Below, one piece after another: positions 8,413 to 16,256 of a DNA stretch of 64,000 bases. Under the pieces are notes generated by a model, which saw only the letters and a list, made by a program, of their open reading frames with translations, ran no database searches and was not told where the DNA came from. Source of the DNA: HGM13006 sp900757695 (GTDB lineage: Bacteria; Bacillota; Clostridia; Oscillospirales; Oscillospiraceae); the NCBI GenBank assembly GCA_959607825.1, contig CAUHNW010000003.1, forward strand, positions 124,001-188,000. Direction: 5' to 3'. Within the stretch, counting starts at the first letter, position 1, and each line of letters starts with the position of its first letter. The position numbers and the translations under genes were made by a program.

Positions 8413-8911
8413 GCCGGGAGCGGGGGTGATAGGCCATCAGACGGCGGAGGCCCGGATAGGTGCCGCGGCCAAGGGTCTCATAGAGACCGCAGCCCTTGTC
8501 TACCAAACAGACGATTTTGGCCTCGCGGCTTTTTGGGGGCTTTCGGGTCAGGGGGAACATATGGTGGATGATGATATCTTCTTCCATCGGCGTGAGACCT
8601 ACATCCTGCCGGGCGTTGGAAAGCGCCTTTTCCGGATGGTGGAACCCATGGAGCCGATGGGACGGATCCGGTGTGTGCCAGTCATAGAGAAAATAATCAT
8701 GCAGCAGCGCACCTCGGATCAGACTTTTTTCATTGCAGCGCAGATGCAGATTGCGAATGACAAGAAGACTGAAATAGGCCACAGCGATGCAGTGGAGCAG
8801 CACGGTGGTATCGCCGTGCTGAAGAAATTCTTCACATTGAGAAAGGCGTGAGCTTTCCATCAGCGGGAAAAGCTCACGGCTGAGAGATTTAAGAATCTTA
8901 TAGTTGCGCAA
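8384..8911 (-). CDS. HD-domain phosphohydrolase family protein
   Basis: Protein of 175 residues with an HD metal-binding signature: His40 in the first helix, His71-Asp72 in LLHDYFLYDWH, and HHMFPLT downstream. HD proteins hydrolyse phosphate esters, often of nucleotides; the substrate here cannot be read. The C-terminus is rich in Arg/Lys. It faces sigF tail to tail and ends inside the shared terminator. Its upstream region, 8912-9060, holds three consecutive perfect hairpins that could form its leader. The start ATG at 8911 follows an AGGAGG-like site. Confidence 0.75.
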   Translation of the reverse strand: MRNYKILKSLSRELFPLMESSRLSQCEEFLQHGDTTVLLHCIAVAYFSLLVIRNLHLRCNEKSLIRGALLHDYFLYDWHTPDPSHRLHGFHHPEKALSNARQDVGLTPMEEDIIIHHMFPLTRKPPKSREAKIVCLVDKGCGLYETLGRGTYPGLRRLMAYHPRSRQKNMRMHTD

Positions 8912-8967
8912 GAATGAACGCCTCCTGTAATTGCCGCTATTTTAATGCGCATTGAAACAATATCTGA

Positions 8968-9051
8968 ATTTCATCAAAGGGGCTGAAAATAGACCTTTTG
9001 ATGAAATTATGCGGCAGTTGCCGCAAGAACAAACCGCAAAGCGGTTTGTTC
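8968..9051. repeat. three consecutive inverted repeats
   Basis: Three hairpins lie end to end in a 311-base gene-free stretch. The first has arms at 8968-8980 and 8994-9007 (ATTTCATCAAAGG), the second is TGCGGCA-GT-TGCCGCA at 9010-9025, and the third is GAACAAACCGC-AAA-GCGGTTTGTTC at 9027-9051. None is followed by a U-tract, so they do not look like terminators. On the minus strand they would lie in the 5' leader of the HD gene. Confidence 0.7.
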
Positions 9052-9148
9052 AGTAGGCATTATTTTAGCACAGCGGAGTTCCATGGACAAGCGCCGGGGC
9101 GGTTTCTTCAAAAAAACTTAACGAAACACCATAGGGAACGATAGAAAA

Positions 9149-9164
9149 ATACCAATATTGGTAT
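9149..9164. promoter_or_regulatory. 16-bp perfect palindrome, candidate operator
   Basis: ATACCAATATTGGTAT reads the same on both strands and lies 11 bases upstream of a -10-like TATACT (9176-9181), before the 39-codon gene at 9223. The position overlapping the -35 area suggests a repressor or activator site. Confidence 0.5.
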
Positions 9165-9222
9165 ATGGCCTCTGCTATACTATGGGTACAACAAAAAAGA
9201 AAATCCGAAAGGGAGTTATCAT

Positions 9223-9342
9223 ATGTATGAGTTTCGCAATGTAAGAGGTCATGTAGAGGTGTACGACAACCGAGGTCAGTTTCTGTTTTCCGCAGATAAC
9301 GAGCGGGAAGCCAGAGAAGAACTGGAGGAGACAGCGGCATAA
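9223..9342 (+). CDS. small conserved protein, 39 residues, function unknown
   Basis: Short ORF of 39 codons with a good ribosome site (AAGGGAG, eight bases before the ATG), an upstream -10 box and its own terminator, so it looks like a real gene. The peptide begins MYEFRNVRGHVEVY, has a hydrophobic LFSAD core and ends in a Glu-rich helix. It has no signal peptide or membrane segment. I know similar short MYEFRNVRGH-type peptides from other Clostridia but not their function. Confidence 0.7.
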   Translation: MYEFRNVRGHVEVYDNRGQFLFSADNEREAREELEETAA

Positions 9343-9344
9343 AA

Positions 9345-9387
9345 AGCGGACGTGGTGCACATTGATCATGCATTACGTCCGCTCTTT
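9345..9387 (+). terminator. terminator after the 39-codon gene
   Basis: AGCGGACGT pairs with ACGTCCGCT (9375-9383) and is followed by CTTTGGT, directly after the TAA. Confidence 0.72.
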
Positions 9388-9470
9388 GGTATAAATTACA
9401 AATATAGTTTGCATAACTTAGAGATTACTGTTAGAATATAAAAGAGTTTGATGTAAGGGACTTTCGAAGG

Positions 9471-9896
9471 TCAGAAAATTGTTTCGGCTTCCTCCTGAAA
9501 TAGTGTGTCGTTGATCTTTTCCAGCGGAAGCTGATGGAGAATGCCGTACATTAAAATTGCATCCCGCTTATTGTGTGCGTAAAGCTGACTGAAGCCGCAT
9601 TGATGCAGCAGCGTCTGAATTTCATCAAGGGTCGCATCCATTCCAATGCAGATGCAGAGCAGCTTGTCCCGGGACGGCTTTCGCCTGCCGGAGAATATCT
9701 GGTGCAGATATACTTCGCTGATGAAGGCGCGCTTTGCAATGGTGGCCTTTGGGATCTTTTTCTTAGCTTGCAGTGCGCTGAGTGCAGTGGGGATGTCGGT
9801 ATTCAGAAAGTTTCCCTCATTTATTCTGAGGAACTGAGATAAATCCTCGGATTTGGCAATTTCCTGCTTCAAATCATTTGTATTCTTGTTCTTCAA
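9471..9896 (-). CDS. XRE-like helix-turn-helix protein
   Basis: Protein of about 141 residues with a Cro/C1-type helix-turn-helix (TIAKRAFISEVYLHQIFSG) followed by a conserved RRKPSRDKLLCICIGM segment and a C-terminal helical tail. This type of regulator is often found beside membrane Ser/Thr kinases in Clostridia, and here it diverges from a broken one. I prefer the TTG at 9896, behind AAAGG, because related proteins begin near this point (NTNDLKQEI). An ATG at 10001 is also in frame but would add 35 atypical residues and crowd the kinase start. Confidence 0.7.
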   Translation of the reverse strand: MKNKNTNDLKQEIAKSEDLSQFLRINEGNFLNTDIPTALSALQAKKKIPKATIAKRAFISEVYLHQIFSGRRKPSRDKLLCICIGMDATLDEIQTLLHQCGFSQLYAHNKRDAILMYGILHQLPLEKINDTLFQEEAETIF

Positions 9897-10042
9897 AAAA
9901 CCACTGCCTTTACATATCATTTCCTTATAATTATCGCAAACCTGCCCGAATAAATCAATATGCGCGCTGCATAGTAGAAGGTGAGAATTTGAAATTTCCA
10001 TGAGATGATAAACAATTTGAAACCCTTAATTTGGTGAAAACA

Positions 10043-11667
10043 ATGAAAGAGTCTGATCATAGTGCCGTATATGTGGTAAAGAGCCAAAAGGACGGAAATC
10101 GCTATGTTCTGCTGCAATTCCACGGAACCGCAGAAATATACAGAAGGCTTATGACGATCACCAGTCCGCATCTTCCGAAGATATATGAGGTGGAGGAGCA
10201 GGATGGCATCGTTACGGTATTGGAGGAATATATTCAAGGAGATACGCTGGCGTTTCTGCTGGAGGGGATCGGCCTTGACAGAAGCGAAACAAAGGACCTG
10301 ATGCTTCAGCTCTGCGATGCGCTGGAGCTTCTCCACAAGAACGGGATCGTCCACCGGGACATCAAGCCGGAAAATGTGATCGTTCGGGGAAAAACTGCGG
10401 TACTGATTGACTTTAATGCGTCAACCGGGTAGACGTTTATGCGCTGGGGGTACTGCTGAACATTATGCTGACCGGGCAGCACCCGTCTGCGAAGCTGGCA
10501 GATGGTCCCGGCGGAAAGATCGTGCGGCGCTGTACAATGGTAAGCCCCAATCAGCGTTTTCAGTCGGTGGAGCAGATGAAAAAGCGACTGAAGCTGATGG
10601 CAGCAGGGGCGAGAAGCGGCCTGCGTGGGGGCTGTGTTGTGCTGGCGGCAGTGCTGCTGGCGTGTGCGGTGGGAATAGGAGTACATACGGCATTGCGCCC
10701 GGCGGGGGCTGAGAAGCCGGAGGCTTCGACACCGCAGGCGGCGATCACCCAGAGCACAGGATCGGCCCATGAAAGTGCGCCCGATTCCGCAGCGACACTG
10801 GAGCAGGAAGCATCGGCTTTGGATGCGTCAGAGGCGCCTTCATTGCTGGAGTCGGAATCGGTGCCTGCGGAGCTTCCGGATGCCGGAAGTGAACAGGACA
10901 ATATGAATTTGATCGGATTCTATTCAAAGTTCCCAGAGACCGGGGAGCAGAGAATTTCTGATTCCAAGTTCCTGGTGACGGAGGAGCAGAGAACGGTATG
11001 GTTCCTCTATCCAAAGAAACATGACGGCAGTACACTGACAGACGTACAGTGCTACACGGGGCAGCCGGAGATGCCGGTGGCGCCAACGGATCAGGTGGTG
11101 CTGGATCACTGCACGTTTGGAGAGCCGCAAAATTCAGGGATCGCTGGATTTCTCTGCATGCCAATCGACATCGGATCGGGCTTTTCCGGAAGCGGTAATC
11201 TGCACATGCAGGCATACTACGGTGAAAATAACAATATTGGGGCGAATATCAGTATTGTGTCTGCGGGGGAAGCCACGGCTGACGGGGAAGCAGTTCAGCA
11301 GACGGCGCTGGATTATTTGGGATTTTATACAGAACTTCCGCAGGAATCTGGCGTGAAAGCGCAAGTCTTCCATGTTACGGACGAGGGCGGAGCACTGTGG
11401 TTTTCTTACCCCAAGATCTGGTATGGAGCGGAGGTTCAGAGTGTTGACATCTACCTAGGCGGCGACCCAGATGGCCCTGCGCCGACGGATCAAAGTGTTC
11501 TGGATCACTGTACTTTAGGCGATCCGAGCCAATCTGATATTCCGGGGGTGCTTTGTGTTCCGGTCAGCATCGACAGTGGTTTTACCGGACAGGGTAATCT
11601 TCATTTGGAGGCTTCTTATGGAATCTCCAAGGCTGGCGGTAATATTTTGCTTAGAAAATCCAATTAA
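10043..11667 (+). pseudogene. membrane Ser/Thr protein kinase, broken in the activation loop
   Basis: The first part has the Hanks-kinase catalytic loop HRDIKPEN (10352 on) and a DFG-like DFN (10409), then meets TAG at 10430. Another frame resumes at once with VDVYALGVLLNIMLTG, the normal helix-F region (10429 on). About 30 residues covering the activation segment and APE motif are missing, with a frame change, so this looks like a deletion. The downstream frame continues open from an ATG at 10465 for 400 codons: the rest of the kinase, a transmembrane helix (VVLAAVLLACAVGIGV), a Ser/Ala/Glu-rich linker and two tandem extracytoplasmic repeats of about 115 residues (LIGFYSKFPETG and YLGFYTELPQES starts, each with a VLDHCT motif). 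The N-lobe also lacks an obvious VAIK lysine. The sensor half may still be made. Confidence 0.75.
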
Positions 11668-11674
11668 AACGTGA

Positions 11675-11712
11675 GCCCGCTTTCTTTTTCACAAGAAAGC
11701 GGGCCCATTTTG
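11675..11712 (+). terminator. terminator after the kinase remnant
   Basis: GCCCGCTTTCTT pairs with AAGAAAGCGGGC (11693-11704), followed by CCATTTTG. Confidence 0.82.
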
Positions 11713-11729
11713 CGTCCTAATGATAGATG

Positions 11730-11745
11730 GTTAGAAAGTACTAAC
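11730..11745. promoter_or_regulatory. GTTAG-N6-CTAAC operator 1
   Basis: GTTAGAAAGTACTAAC, eight bases upstream of the -35 box of the DUF3793 promoter. Same form as the sites at 11817 and 13114. Confidence 0.65.
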
Positions 11746-11752
11746 TTTCTGC

Positions 11753-11781
11753 TTGACATTCCGTATATCCTTTGGTACAAT
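11753..11781 (+). promoter_or_regulatory. sigma-A promoter of the DUF3793-flavodoxin unit
   Basis: TTGACA, 17 bases, TACAAT (11776-11781). It is flanked by two matching operators, which suggests regulation by a metal-responsive repressor. Confidence 0.85.
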
Positions 11782-11816
11782 GACCTTGCTTTCGGGCATT
11801 ATTTTTTTGAAGAATG

Positions 11817-11832
11817 GTTAGAAAGAACTAAC
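11817..11832. promoter_or_regulatory. GTTAG-N6-CTAAC operator 2
   Basis: GTTAGAAAGAACTAAC in the 5' untranslated region, between the promoter and the DUF3793 ribosome site. It differs from operator 1 in a single base. Confidence 0.65.
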
Positions 11833-11855
11833 TATAGAGGACAGGAGGGGAAACC

Positions 11856-12407
11856 ATGTCAGAGGAAACGGTGGTTCGGCTTTGTGCTCCGACGCTGGCG
11901 GGACTGAAAACAGCAACTCTTTTTGCAGCAGCATATCAAAGCCCTGTGGAAGTTCGCAGACAGGTAAGATGCCTGAACCGGGTGCTGGTGCCCAAGGGAC
12001 TTCGTGCGGTGCCTCTGATGTATGGAAAGCGCCGGGTGCAGATCTATGTATATCGTCCGGATAATCTGAGGCGGGATCTTCAGAATGCGCAGGCGCAGAG
12101 TATCCTGAGAGAACTGGGCTATGCGGGGATGGAACCTGCGGAATGCATCTGCCGGCTTCGCCATCGGCTGAGAGACAGCGAAGAGTATCCCCATGAGATC
12201 GGCCTGTTTCTGGGCTATCCGCCGGAGGACGTCCGAGGATTTATTGAGCACAGGGCGGCGGATTGCAAATGTGTTGGCTGCTGGAAGGTGTATGGGGACG
12301 CAGAGACGGCCCGTAAGACCTTCCGTCAGTATAAAAAATGTACAGAGGTATATTGTAAAGAATGGCGCAAAGGCGCCTCATTGCAGCAGCTGATTGTGGC
12401 TGGCTGA
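11856..12407 (+). CDS. DUF3793 family protein
   Basis: Protein of 183 residues recognised as DUF3793, a family of unknown biochemistry common in Clostridia beside flavodoxin and Feo genes. It opens with SEETVVRLCAPTLAGLKTATL, has the GLFLGYPPEDVRGFI segment and a Cys cluster CKCVGCWKVYGD that could bind metal. It has no signal peptide or membrane helix, so it is cytoplasmic. The start ATG follows GGAGGGGAAACC. It is the first gene of an operon with flavodoxin, under a promoter with two candidate iron-type operators. A role in iron limitation is inferred from context only. Confidence 0.85.
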   Translation: MSEETVVRLCAPTLAGLKTATLFAAAYQSPVEVRRQVRCLNRVLVPKGLRAVPLMYGKRRVQIYVYRPDNLRRDLQNAQAQSILRELGYAGMEPAECICRLRHRLRDSEEYPHEIGLFLGYPPEDVRGFIEHRAADCKCVGCWKVYGDAETARKTFRQYKKCTEVYCKEWRKGASLQQLIVAG

Positions 12408-12425
12408 AAGAAAGGATTTGATCGT

Positions 12426-12851
12426 ATGAGTAAAGCAGCAATTGTATATTGGAGCGCAACGGGCAATACCGAGGCCATGGCTGAGGCAGTACTGGAAGGT
12501 GCAAGGACTGCGGGCGTTGATGCGGCACTGATCACAGCCGGTGATTTTGACGCCACGCAGATGGATGACTATGACGCAGTTGCCTTTGGCTGCCCGGCAA
12601 TGGGCGCCGAAGTGCTGGAAGAGGACGAATTTGAACCCATGTTCACCGGCTGTGAAGGGAAATTGGCCGGGAAGCACATTGGCCTCTTTGGTTCCTATGG
12701 CTGGGGCGATGGACAGTGGATGCGGGACTGGCAGCAGCGCTGCATCGATGACGGCGCTGCGCTGGTAGCGGAGCCGGTCATGGCCAATGAGGATCCTGAC
12801 GATGATGCCATTGCAGCCTGCAAGGCCTTGGGCGTAGCACTGGGCGCATAA
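12426..12851 (+). CDS. flavodoxin
   Basis: Flavodoxin of 141 residues, an FMN-based electron carrier that commonly replaces ferredoxin under iron limitation. The phosphate-binding loop is WSATGNTEAMA near the N-terminus. GCPAMGAEVLEE and GSYGWGDGQWM form the other flavin loops. It lies 18 bases after DUF3793, so the two are co-transcribed under the operator-flanked promoter. The terminator at 12859 separates the unit from feo. Confidence 0.92.
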   Translation: MSKAAIVYWSATGNTEAMAEAVLEGARTAGVDAALITAGDFDATQMDDYDAVAFGCPAMGAEVLEEDEFEPMFTGCEGKLAGKHIGLFGSYGWGDGQWMRDWQQRCIDDGAALVAEPVMANEDPDDDAIAACKALGVALGA

Positions 12852-12858
12852 CAGCGGC

Positions 12859-12902
12859 GGGACTCATCGAGGCACGGTACTTCGGTGGGTCCCAGCCTTT
12901 TA
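12859..12902 (+). terminator. terminator after flavodoxin
   Basis: GGGACTCATCGA pairs with TCGGTGGGTCCC (12882-12893, two G-U pairs), followed by AGCCTTTT. Confidence 0.7.
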
Positions 12903-12984
12903 CTGTGTAGCAAAGCAAGCGCGCGGGGAGATGCGGACTTGTGATGATAATTCTTCAATAGACGCATGGGAGAAATGGATGATG

Positions 12985-13190
12985 GTTAGCATCCGCAAAC
13001 TGCACAATTCTATGCGTTAGCCGAGACTAATAATTTGTGCACAGAGACAAAAAAATAAAAAAGTTAGTCTGGGCTATTGACATCTCAAACAGAAAGTCGT
13101 ATGATGTGGAACGGTTAGAAGATTCTAACCAATCCTTTTCCATGAAGGTTAGCAGACTCTAATTATGGAAGACTAATTATATAATCAGTC
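12985..13190. promoter_or_regulatory. array of GTTAG-N6-CTAAC operators upstream of feoA
   Basis: Five related sites lie in the gene-free stretch before feoA: 12985-13000 (GTTAG-N6-CAAAC), 13016-13031 (GTTAG-N6-CTAAT), 13063-13078 (GTTAG-N6-CTATT, touching the -35 box), 13114-13129 (GTTAG-N6-CTAAC within GGTTAGAAGATTCTAACC, just after the -10 box) and 13148-13163 (GTTAG-N6-CTAAT). A 20-bp near-palindrome follows at 13171-13190. The GGTTAG half-site resembles DtxR/IdeR half-sites, but the spacing is wider. Confidence 0.7.
13077..13105 (+). promoter_or_regulatory. sigma-A promoter of the feo operon
   Basis: TTGACA, 17 bases, TATGAT (13100-13105), bracketed by operators at 13063 and 13114. Transcription would start near 13112, at the edge of the strongest operator, a typical repression arrangement. 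Confidence 0.85.
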
Positions 13191-13281
13191 AATACTAATT
13201 AGCACTGACAAATGTGACGGAATTCCATAAATCGGAGTGTGCTTTCCTCCACACAATGCTACATACAGGAAGGTGAAAACT

Positions 13282-13494
13282 ATGATGCCGCTGACATTGA
13301 TCGGAGAAGGCGAAGAGGCTACTGTTATGAGAGTAGGCGGAAACGCTGAGGTTCAGCACCATCTGGAGAATCTGGGCTTTGTTCCCGGAAGCACGGTAAA
13401 GATCGTTACCATGATGGGCGGAAATATCATCGTACAGGTGAAGGAGGCCCGGGTGGCCATCAGCAGTGAAATGGCACAGAAGATCATGGTTTGA
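13282..13494 (+). CDS. feoA: FeoA-type protein, first copy
   Basis: SH3-like FeoA protein of 70 residues, a cytoplasmic accessory of the Fe(II) importer FeoB. Typical features are the HHLENLGFVPGSTVKIV core and the KEARVAISSEMAQKIMV end. The start is the ATG at 13282 with AGGAAGGTGA upstream; a longer in-frame start at 13237 lacks a ribosome site. It is first in feoA-feoA-feoB behind the operator-rich promoter. Two separate FeoA-like genes before feoB are common in Clostridia, and their division of labour is unknown. Confidence 0.9.
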   Translation: MMPLTLIGEGEEATVMRVGGNAEVQHHLENLGFVPGSTVKIVTMMGGNIIVQVKEARVAISSEMAQKIMV

Positions 13495-13530
13495 TGATGC
13501 GATGTGCTGGTAATAAAGGAGGAATTTCAG

Positions 13531-13752
13531 ATGAAAACTCTGAGAAGCGCTAAGGTGGGGGAGACCGTAAAGGTCGTAAAGCTCCACGGCGAAGGCGCAA
13601 TCAAGCGCCGGATCATGGACATGGGTATTACCAAGGGCGTTGATGTTACCATTCGTAAGGTAGCCCCTTTGGGAGACCCCGTTGAGGTTACGGTTCGTGG
13701 TTATGAGCTTTCCCTGCGGAAAGCGGATGCGGAAATGGTAGAAGTGCAGTAA
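13531..13752 (+). CDS. feoA: FeoA-type protein, second copy
   Basis: Second FeoA-like protein of 73 residues, starting MKTLRSAKVGETVKVVKL after AAAGGAGG. The conserved RRIMDMGITKGVDVTI and DPVEVTVRGYELSLRK segments match FeoA more closely than the first copy does. It probably binds the FeoB cytoplasmic domain. It lies 36 bases after the first copy and 65 before feoB, in one transcript. Confidence 0.93.
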   Translation: MKTLRSAKVGETVKVVKLHGEGAIKRRIMDMGITKGVDVTIRKVAPLGDPVEVTVRGYELSLRKADAEMVEVQ

Positions 13753-13817
13753 GCTGCCAACCGTATCAGGAAAGATAGGATCTTTGAATCCAGCTTTGGA
13801 AAGAGAGGAATCGTATT

Positions 13818-15956
13818 ATGAGTCTTACAATTGCCCTTGCGGGCAACCCTAACAGCGGTAAGACAACGCTGTTTAATGCGCTGACCGGCGCCAACCAGTT
13901 TGTAGGTAACTGGCCCGGCGTTACCGTTGAGAAGAAGGAAGGCAAGCTCAAGAAGCACAGCGATGTGACCATTGCCGACCTGCCCGGTATCTACTCCCTG
14001 TCCCCCTACACCATGGAGGAAGTGGTAGCCCGTGATTATCTGATCGATCAGCGCCCCGATGCCATCCTGAATATCATCGATGGCACCAACCTGGAGCGTA
14101 ACCTTTACCTGACTACCCAGCTCACAGAGCTTGGCATTCCTGTGGTGGTTGCCGTCAATATGATGGACGTGGTAAAGAAGAACGGCGACAGCATCAACAC
14201 CAAGGAGCTGGGCCGTGAGCTGGGCTGCAAGGTTGTTGAGATCTCTGCCCTGAAGGGCAACGGGGTTATGGAGGCGGCTGAGGCTGCCATTGAGGCTGCA
14301 AAGTCCACCAAGACTGTTCCTATGCACACCTTCTCCGGCCCCGTTGAACATGCCATTGCACACATCGAGGAGGCTGCTGTCCACAACATGCCTGAGGAGC
14401 AGCAGCGCTGGTATGCCATTAAGATCTTTGAGCGTGATGACAAGGTCTTGGAAAAGCTCAAGCTGAATGCTACCGTGCTTTCCCATATCGAAGAGGACAT
14501 CAAGGCTGCTGAGAAAGAGCAGGACGATGATGCAGAGAGCATCATTACCAATGAGCGCTACATCTACATCGCTTCTCTGATCAAGGGCTGCTACAAGAAA
14601 AAGTCCAAAGGGCAGCTGTCCACCTCTGATAAGATCGATAAGATCGTCACCAACCGTATTCTGGCACTGCCGATTTTTGCAGTGATCATGTGGTTTGTAT
14701 ATTGGGTTGCTATGGGCCCCTTCGGCTCCTTCCTGACTGACTGGACCAACGATGTATTCGGTGCAGAGTGGCTTCAGGGTGGTGCAGCATGGATCATGGA
14801 AAAGCTCGGCGCAGCAGAATGGCTCTCCGGTCTGGTGGTCGACGGTATCGTTGGCGGTGTAGGCGCAGTTCTGGGTTTCGTTCCTCAGATGCTGGTACTG
14901 TTCCTGTTCCTGGCGATCCTTGAGGACTGCGGCTACATGGCTCGTATCGCATTTATCATGGACCGTGTGTTCCGTAAGTTTGGCTTGTCCGGCAAGTCCT
15001 TTATCCCCATGCTCATCGGCACCGGCTGCGGCGTTCCCGGCGTTATGGCTTCCCGTACCATCGAGAATGAACGTGACCGCCGTATGACCATTATGACCAC
15101 CTGCTTCATCCCCTGCGGCGCCAAGATGCCCATCATCGGCCTGATTGCTGGTGCACTGTTCGGCGGCAGCGGCCTGGTTGCGGTATCTGCCTACTTCATT
15201 GGCGTTGCTGCCATTATCATCTCCGGCATTATGCTGAAGAAGACCAAGATGTTCGCCGGCGAGCCTGCTCCCTTCGTTATGGAGCTGCCCGCATATCATG
15301 TTCCCACTGTCGGCAATGTGCTTCGGGGCATGTGGGAGCGCGGCTGGTCCTTCATTAAGAAGGCTGGTACCATCATCCTCCTGTCCTCTATCCTCCTGTG
15401 GTTCCTGCAGGCCTTTGGCTGGGAGAACGGCAGCTTCGGCATGGTGGAGGATATGGATAACTCCGTGCTTGCTTCCATCGGTTCCGCAATCTGCATCATC
15501 TTTGCACCTCTGGGCTTTGGCAACTGGAAGGCTACCGTGGCTACCATTACCGGCCTCATTGCAAAGGAGAACGTTGTTGCTACCTTTGGTGTGCTCTATG
15601 GCGGTCTGGAAGAAGTTGCTGAGAACGGCGACGAGATCTGGGGCGCTGTTGCTCAGAACTTCACTGCAATCTCCGCTTACAGCTTCATGATCTTCAACCT
15701 GCTGTGCGCACCCTGCTTTGCGGCTATGGGCGCCATCAAGCGTGAGATGAACAGCCCCAAGTGGACTGTCATTGCAATCGGCTATATGTGCGTGTTTGCT
15801 TATGCTGTTGCCCTGATCGTGTATCAGATCGGCTCCGCTATTACCGGCAACGTGAACATCATCGGCCTGATCTGCGCTCTTGCTGTGCTGGCATTCATCA
15901 TCTACATGCTGGTTCGTCCCTACAAGGAGTCCGAGCGTCTGACTGTAAAGGCATAA
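13818..15956 (+). CDS. feoB: ferrous iron transporter FeoB
   Basis: Inner-membrane Fe(II) importer of 712 residues with an N-terminal GTPase domain. G1 GNPNSGKT is at 9-16, G3 DLPG at 54-57 and G4 NMMD at 114-117. A helical GDI region follows, then the membrane domain with two Gate motifs including GTGCGVPGVMASRTI and CFIPCGAKMPII. No FeoA domain is fused. The codon use is strongly biased, suggesting high expression. The position after two feoA genes and before a Cys-rich FeoB-associated peptide makes a full Feo system. Confidence 0.97.
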   Translation: MSLTIALAGNPNSGKTTLFNALTGANQFVGNWPGVTVEKKEGKLKKHSDVTIADLPGIYSLSPYTMEEVVARDYLIDQRPDAILNIIDGTNLERNLYLTTQLTELGIPVVVAVNMMDVVKKNGDSINTKELGRELGCKVVEISALKGNGVMEAAEAAIEAAKSTKTVPMHTFSGPVEHAIAHIEEAAVHNMPEEQQRWYAIKIFERDDKVLEKLKLNATVLSHIEEDIKAAEKEQDDDAESIITNERYIYIASLIKGCYKKKSKGQLSTSDKIDKIVTNRILALPIFAVIMWFVYWVAMGPFGSFLTDWTNDVFGAEWLQGGAAWIMEKLGAAEWLSGLVVDGIVGGVGAVLGFVPQMLVLFLFLAILEDCGYMARIAFIMDRVFRKFGLSGKSFIPMLIGTGCGVPGVMASRTIENERDRRMTIMTTCFIPCGAKMPIIGLIAGALFGGSGLVAVSAYFIGVAAIIISGIMLKKTKMFAGEPAPFVMELPAYHVPTVGNVLRGMWERGWSFIKKAGTIILLSSILLWFLQAFGWENGSFGMVEDMDNSVLASIGSAICIIFAPLGFGNWKATVATITGLIAKENVVATFGVLYGGLEEVAENGDEIWGAVAQNFTAISAYSFMIFNLLCAPCFAAMGAIKREMNSPKWTVIAIGYMCVFAYAVALIVYQIGSAITGNVNIIGLICALAVLAFIIYMLVRPYKESERLTVKA

Positions 15957-15992
15957 GAACAATAAACTGTCGTGATAAAGGAGGAATGCTTC

Positions 15993-16166
15993 ATGATCGC
16001 TTGGCTGGCGGAAAATCTTTCTACGATTATCATCACGATTATTTTGATTGTGATTGTGGGTCTTGTGATTCGCAGCATGCGCCGAGATAAGAAGAACGGA
16101 AAGTCCTCCTGCGGCGGAAGCTGCGCCGGATGCGCAGGCTGTTCCAGCTGCCATCCCAAAAAATAA
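15993..16166 (+). CDS. FeoB-associated Cys-rich membrane protein
   Basis: Small protein of 57 residues: an N-terminal transmembrane helix (about residues 10-27), a basic RSMRRDKKNGK stretch, and a C-terminal Cys/Gly tail with five Cys (SSCGGSCAGCAGCSSC). This matches the FeoB-associated Cys-rich family, thought to help iron transfer or FeoB assembly. The start is the ATG at 15993 behind AAAGGAGG; an upstream in-frame ATG at 15972 is less likely. It ends the feo transcript, followed by a 15-bp hairpin. Confidence 0.88.
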   Translation: MIAWLAENLSTIIITIILIVIVGLVIRSMRRDKKNGKSSCGGSCAGCAGCSSCHPKK

Positions 16167-16187
16167 GCGCAGGCAATACAAGTGCAA

Positions 16188-16231
16188 AAGGGGAGATGCG
16201 GGTATTTTCCCCGTATCTCCCCTTGTCGTTT
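16188..16231 (+). terminator. terminator of the feo operon
   Basis: A 15-bp stem, AAGGGGAGATGCGGG with its complement at 16210-16224 (one G-U pair), followed by GTCGTTT. The U-tract is short, so read-through into the regulator gene is possible. Confidence 0.75.
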
Positions 16232-16256
16232 ATGGAATGAAGCGGAGGTCGAAGTG

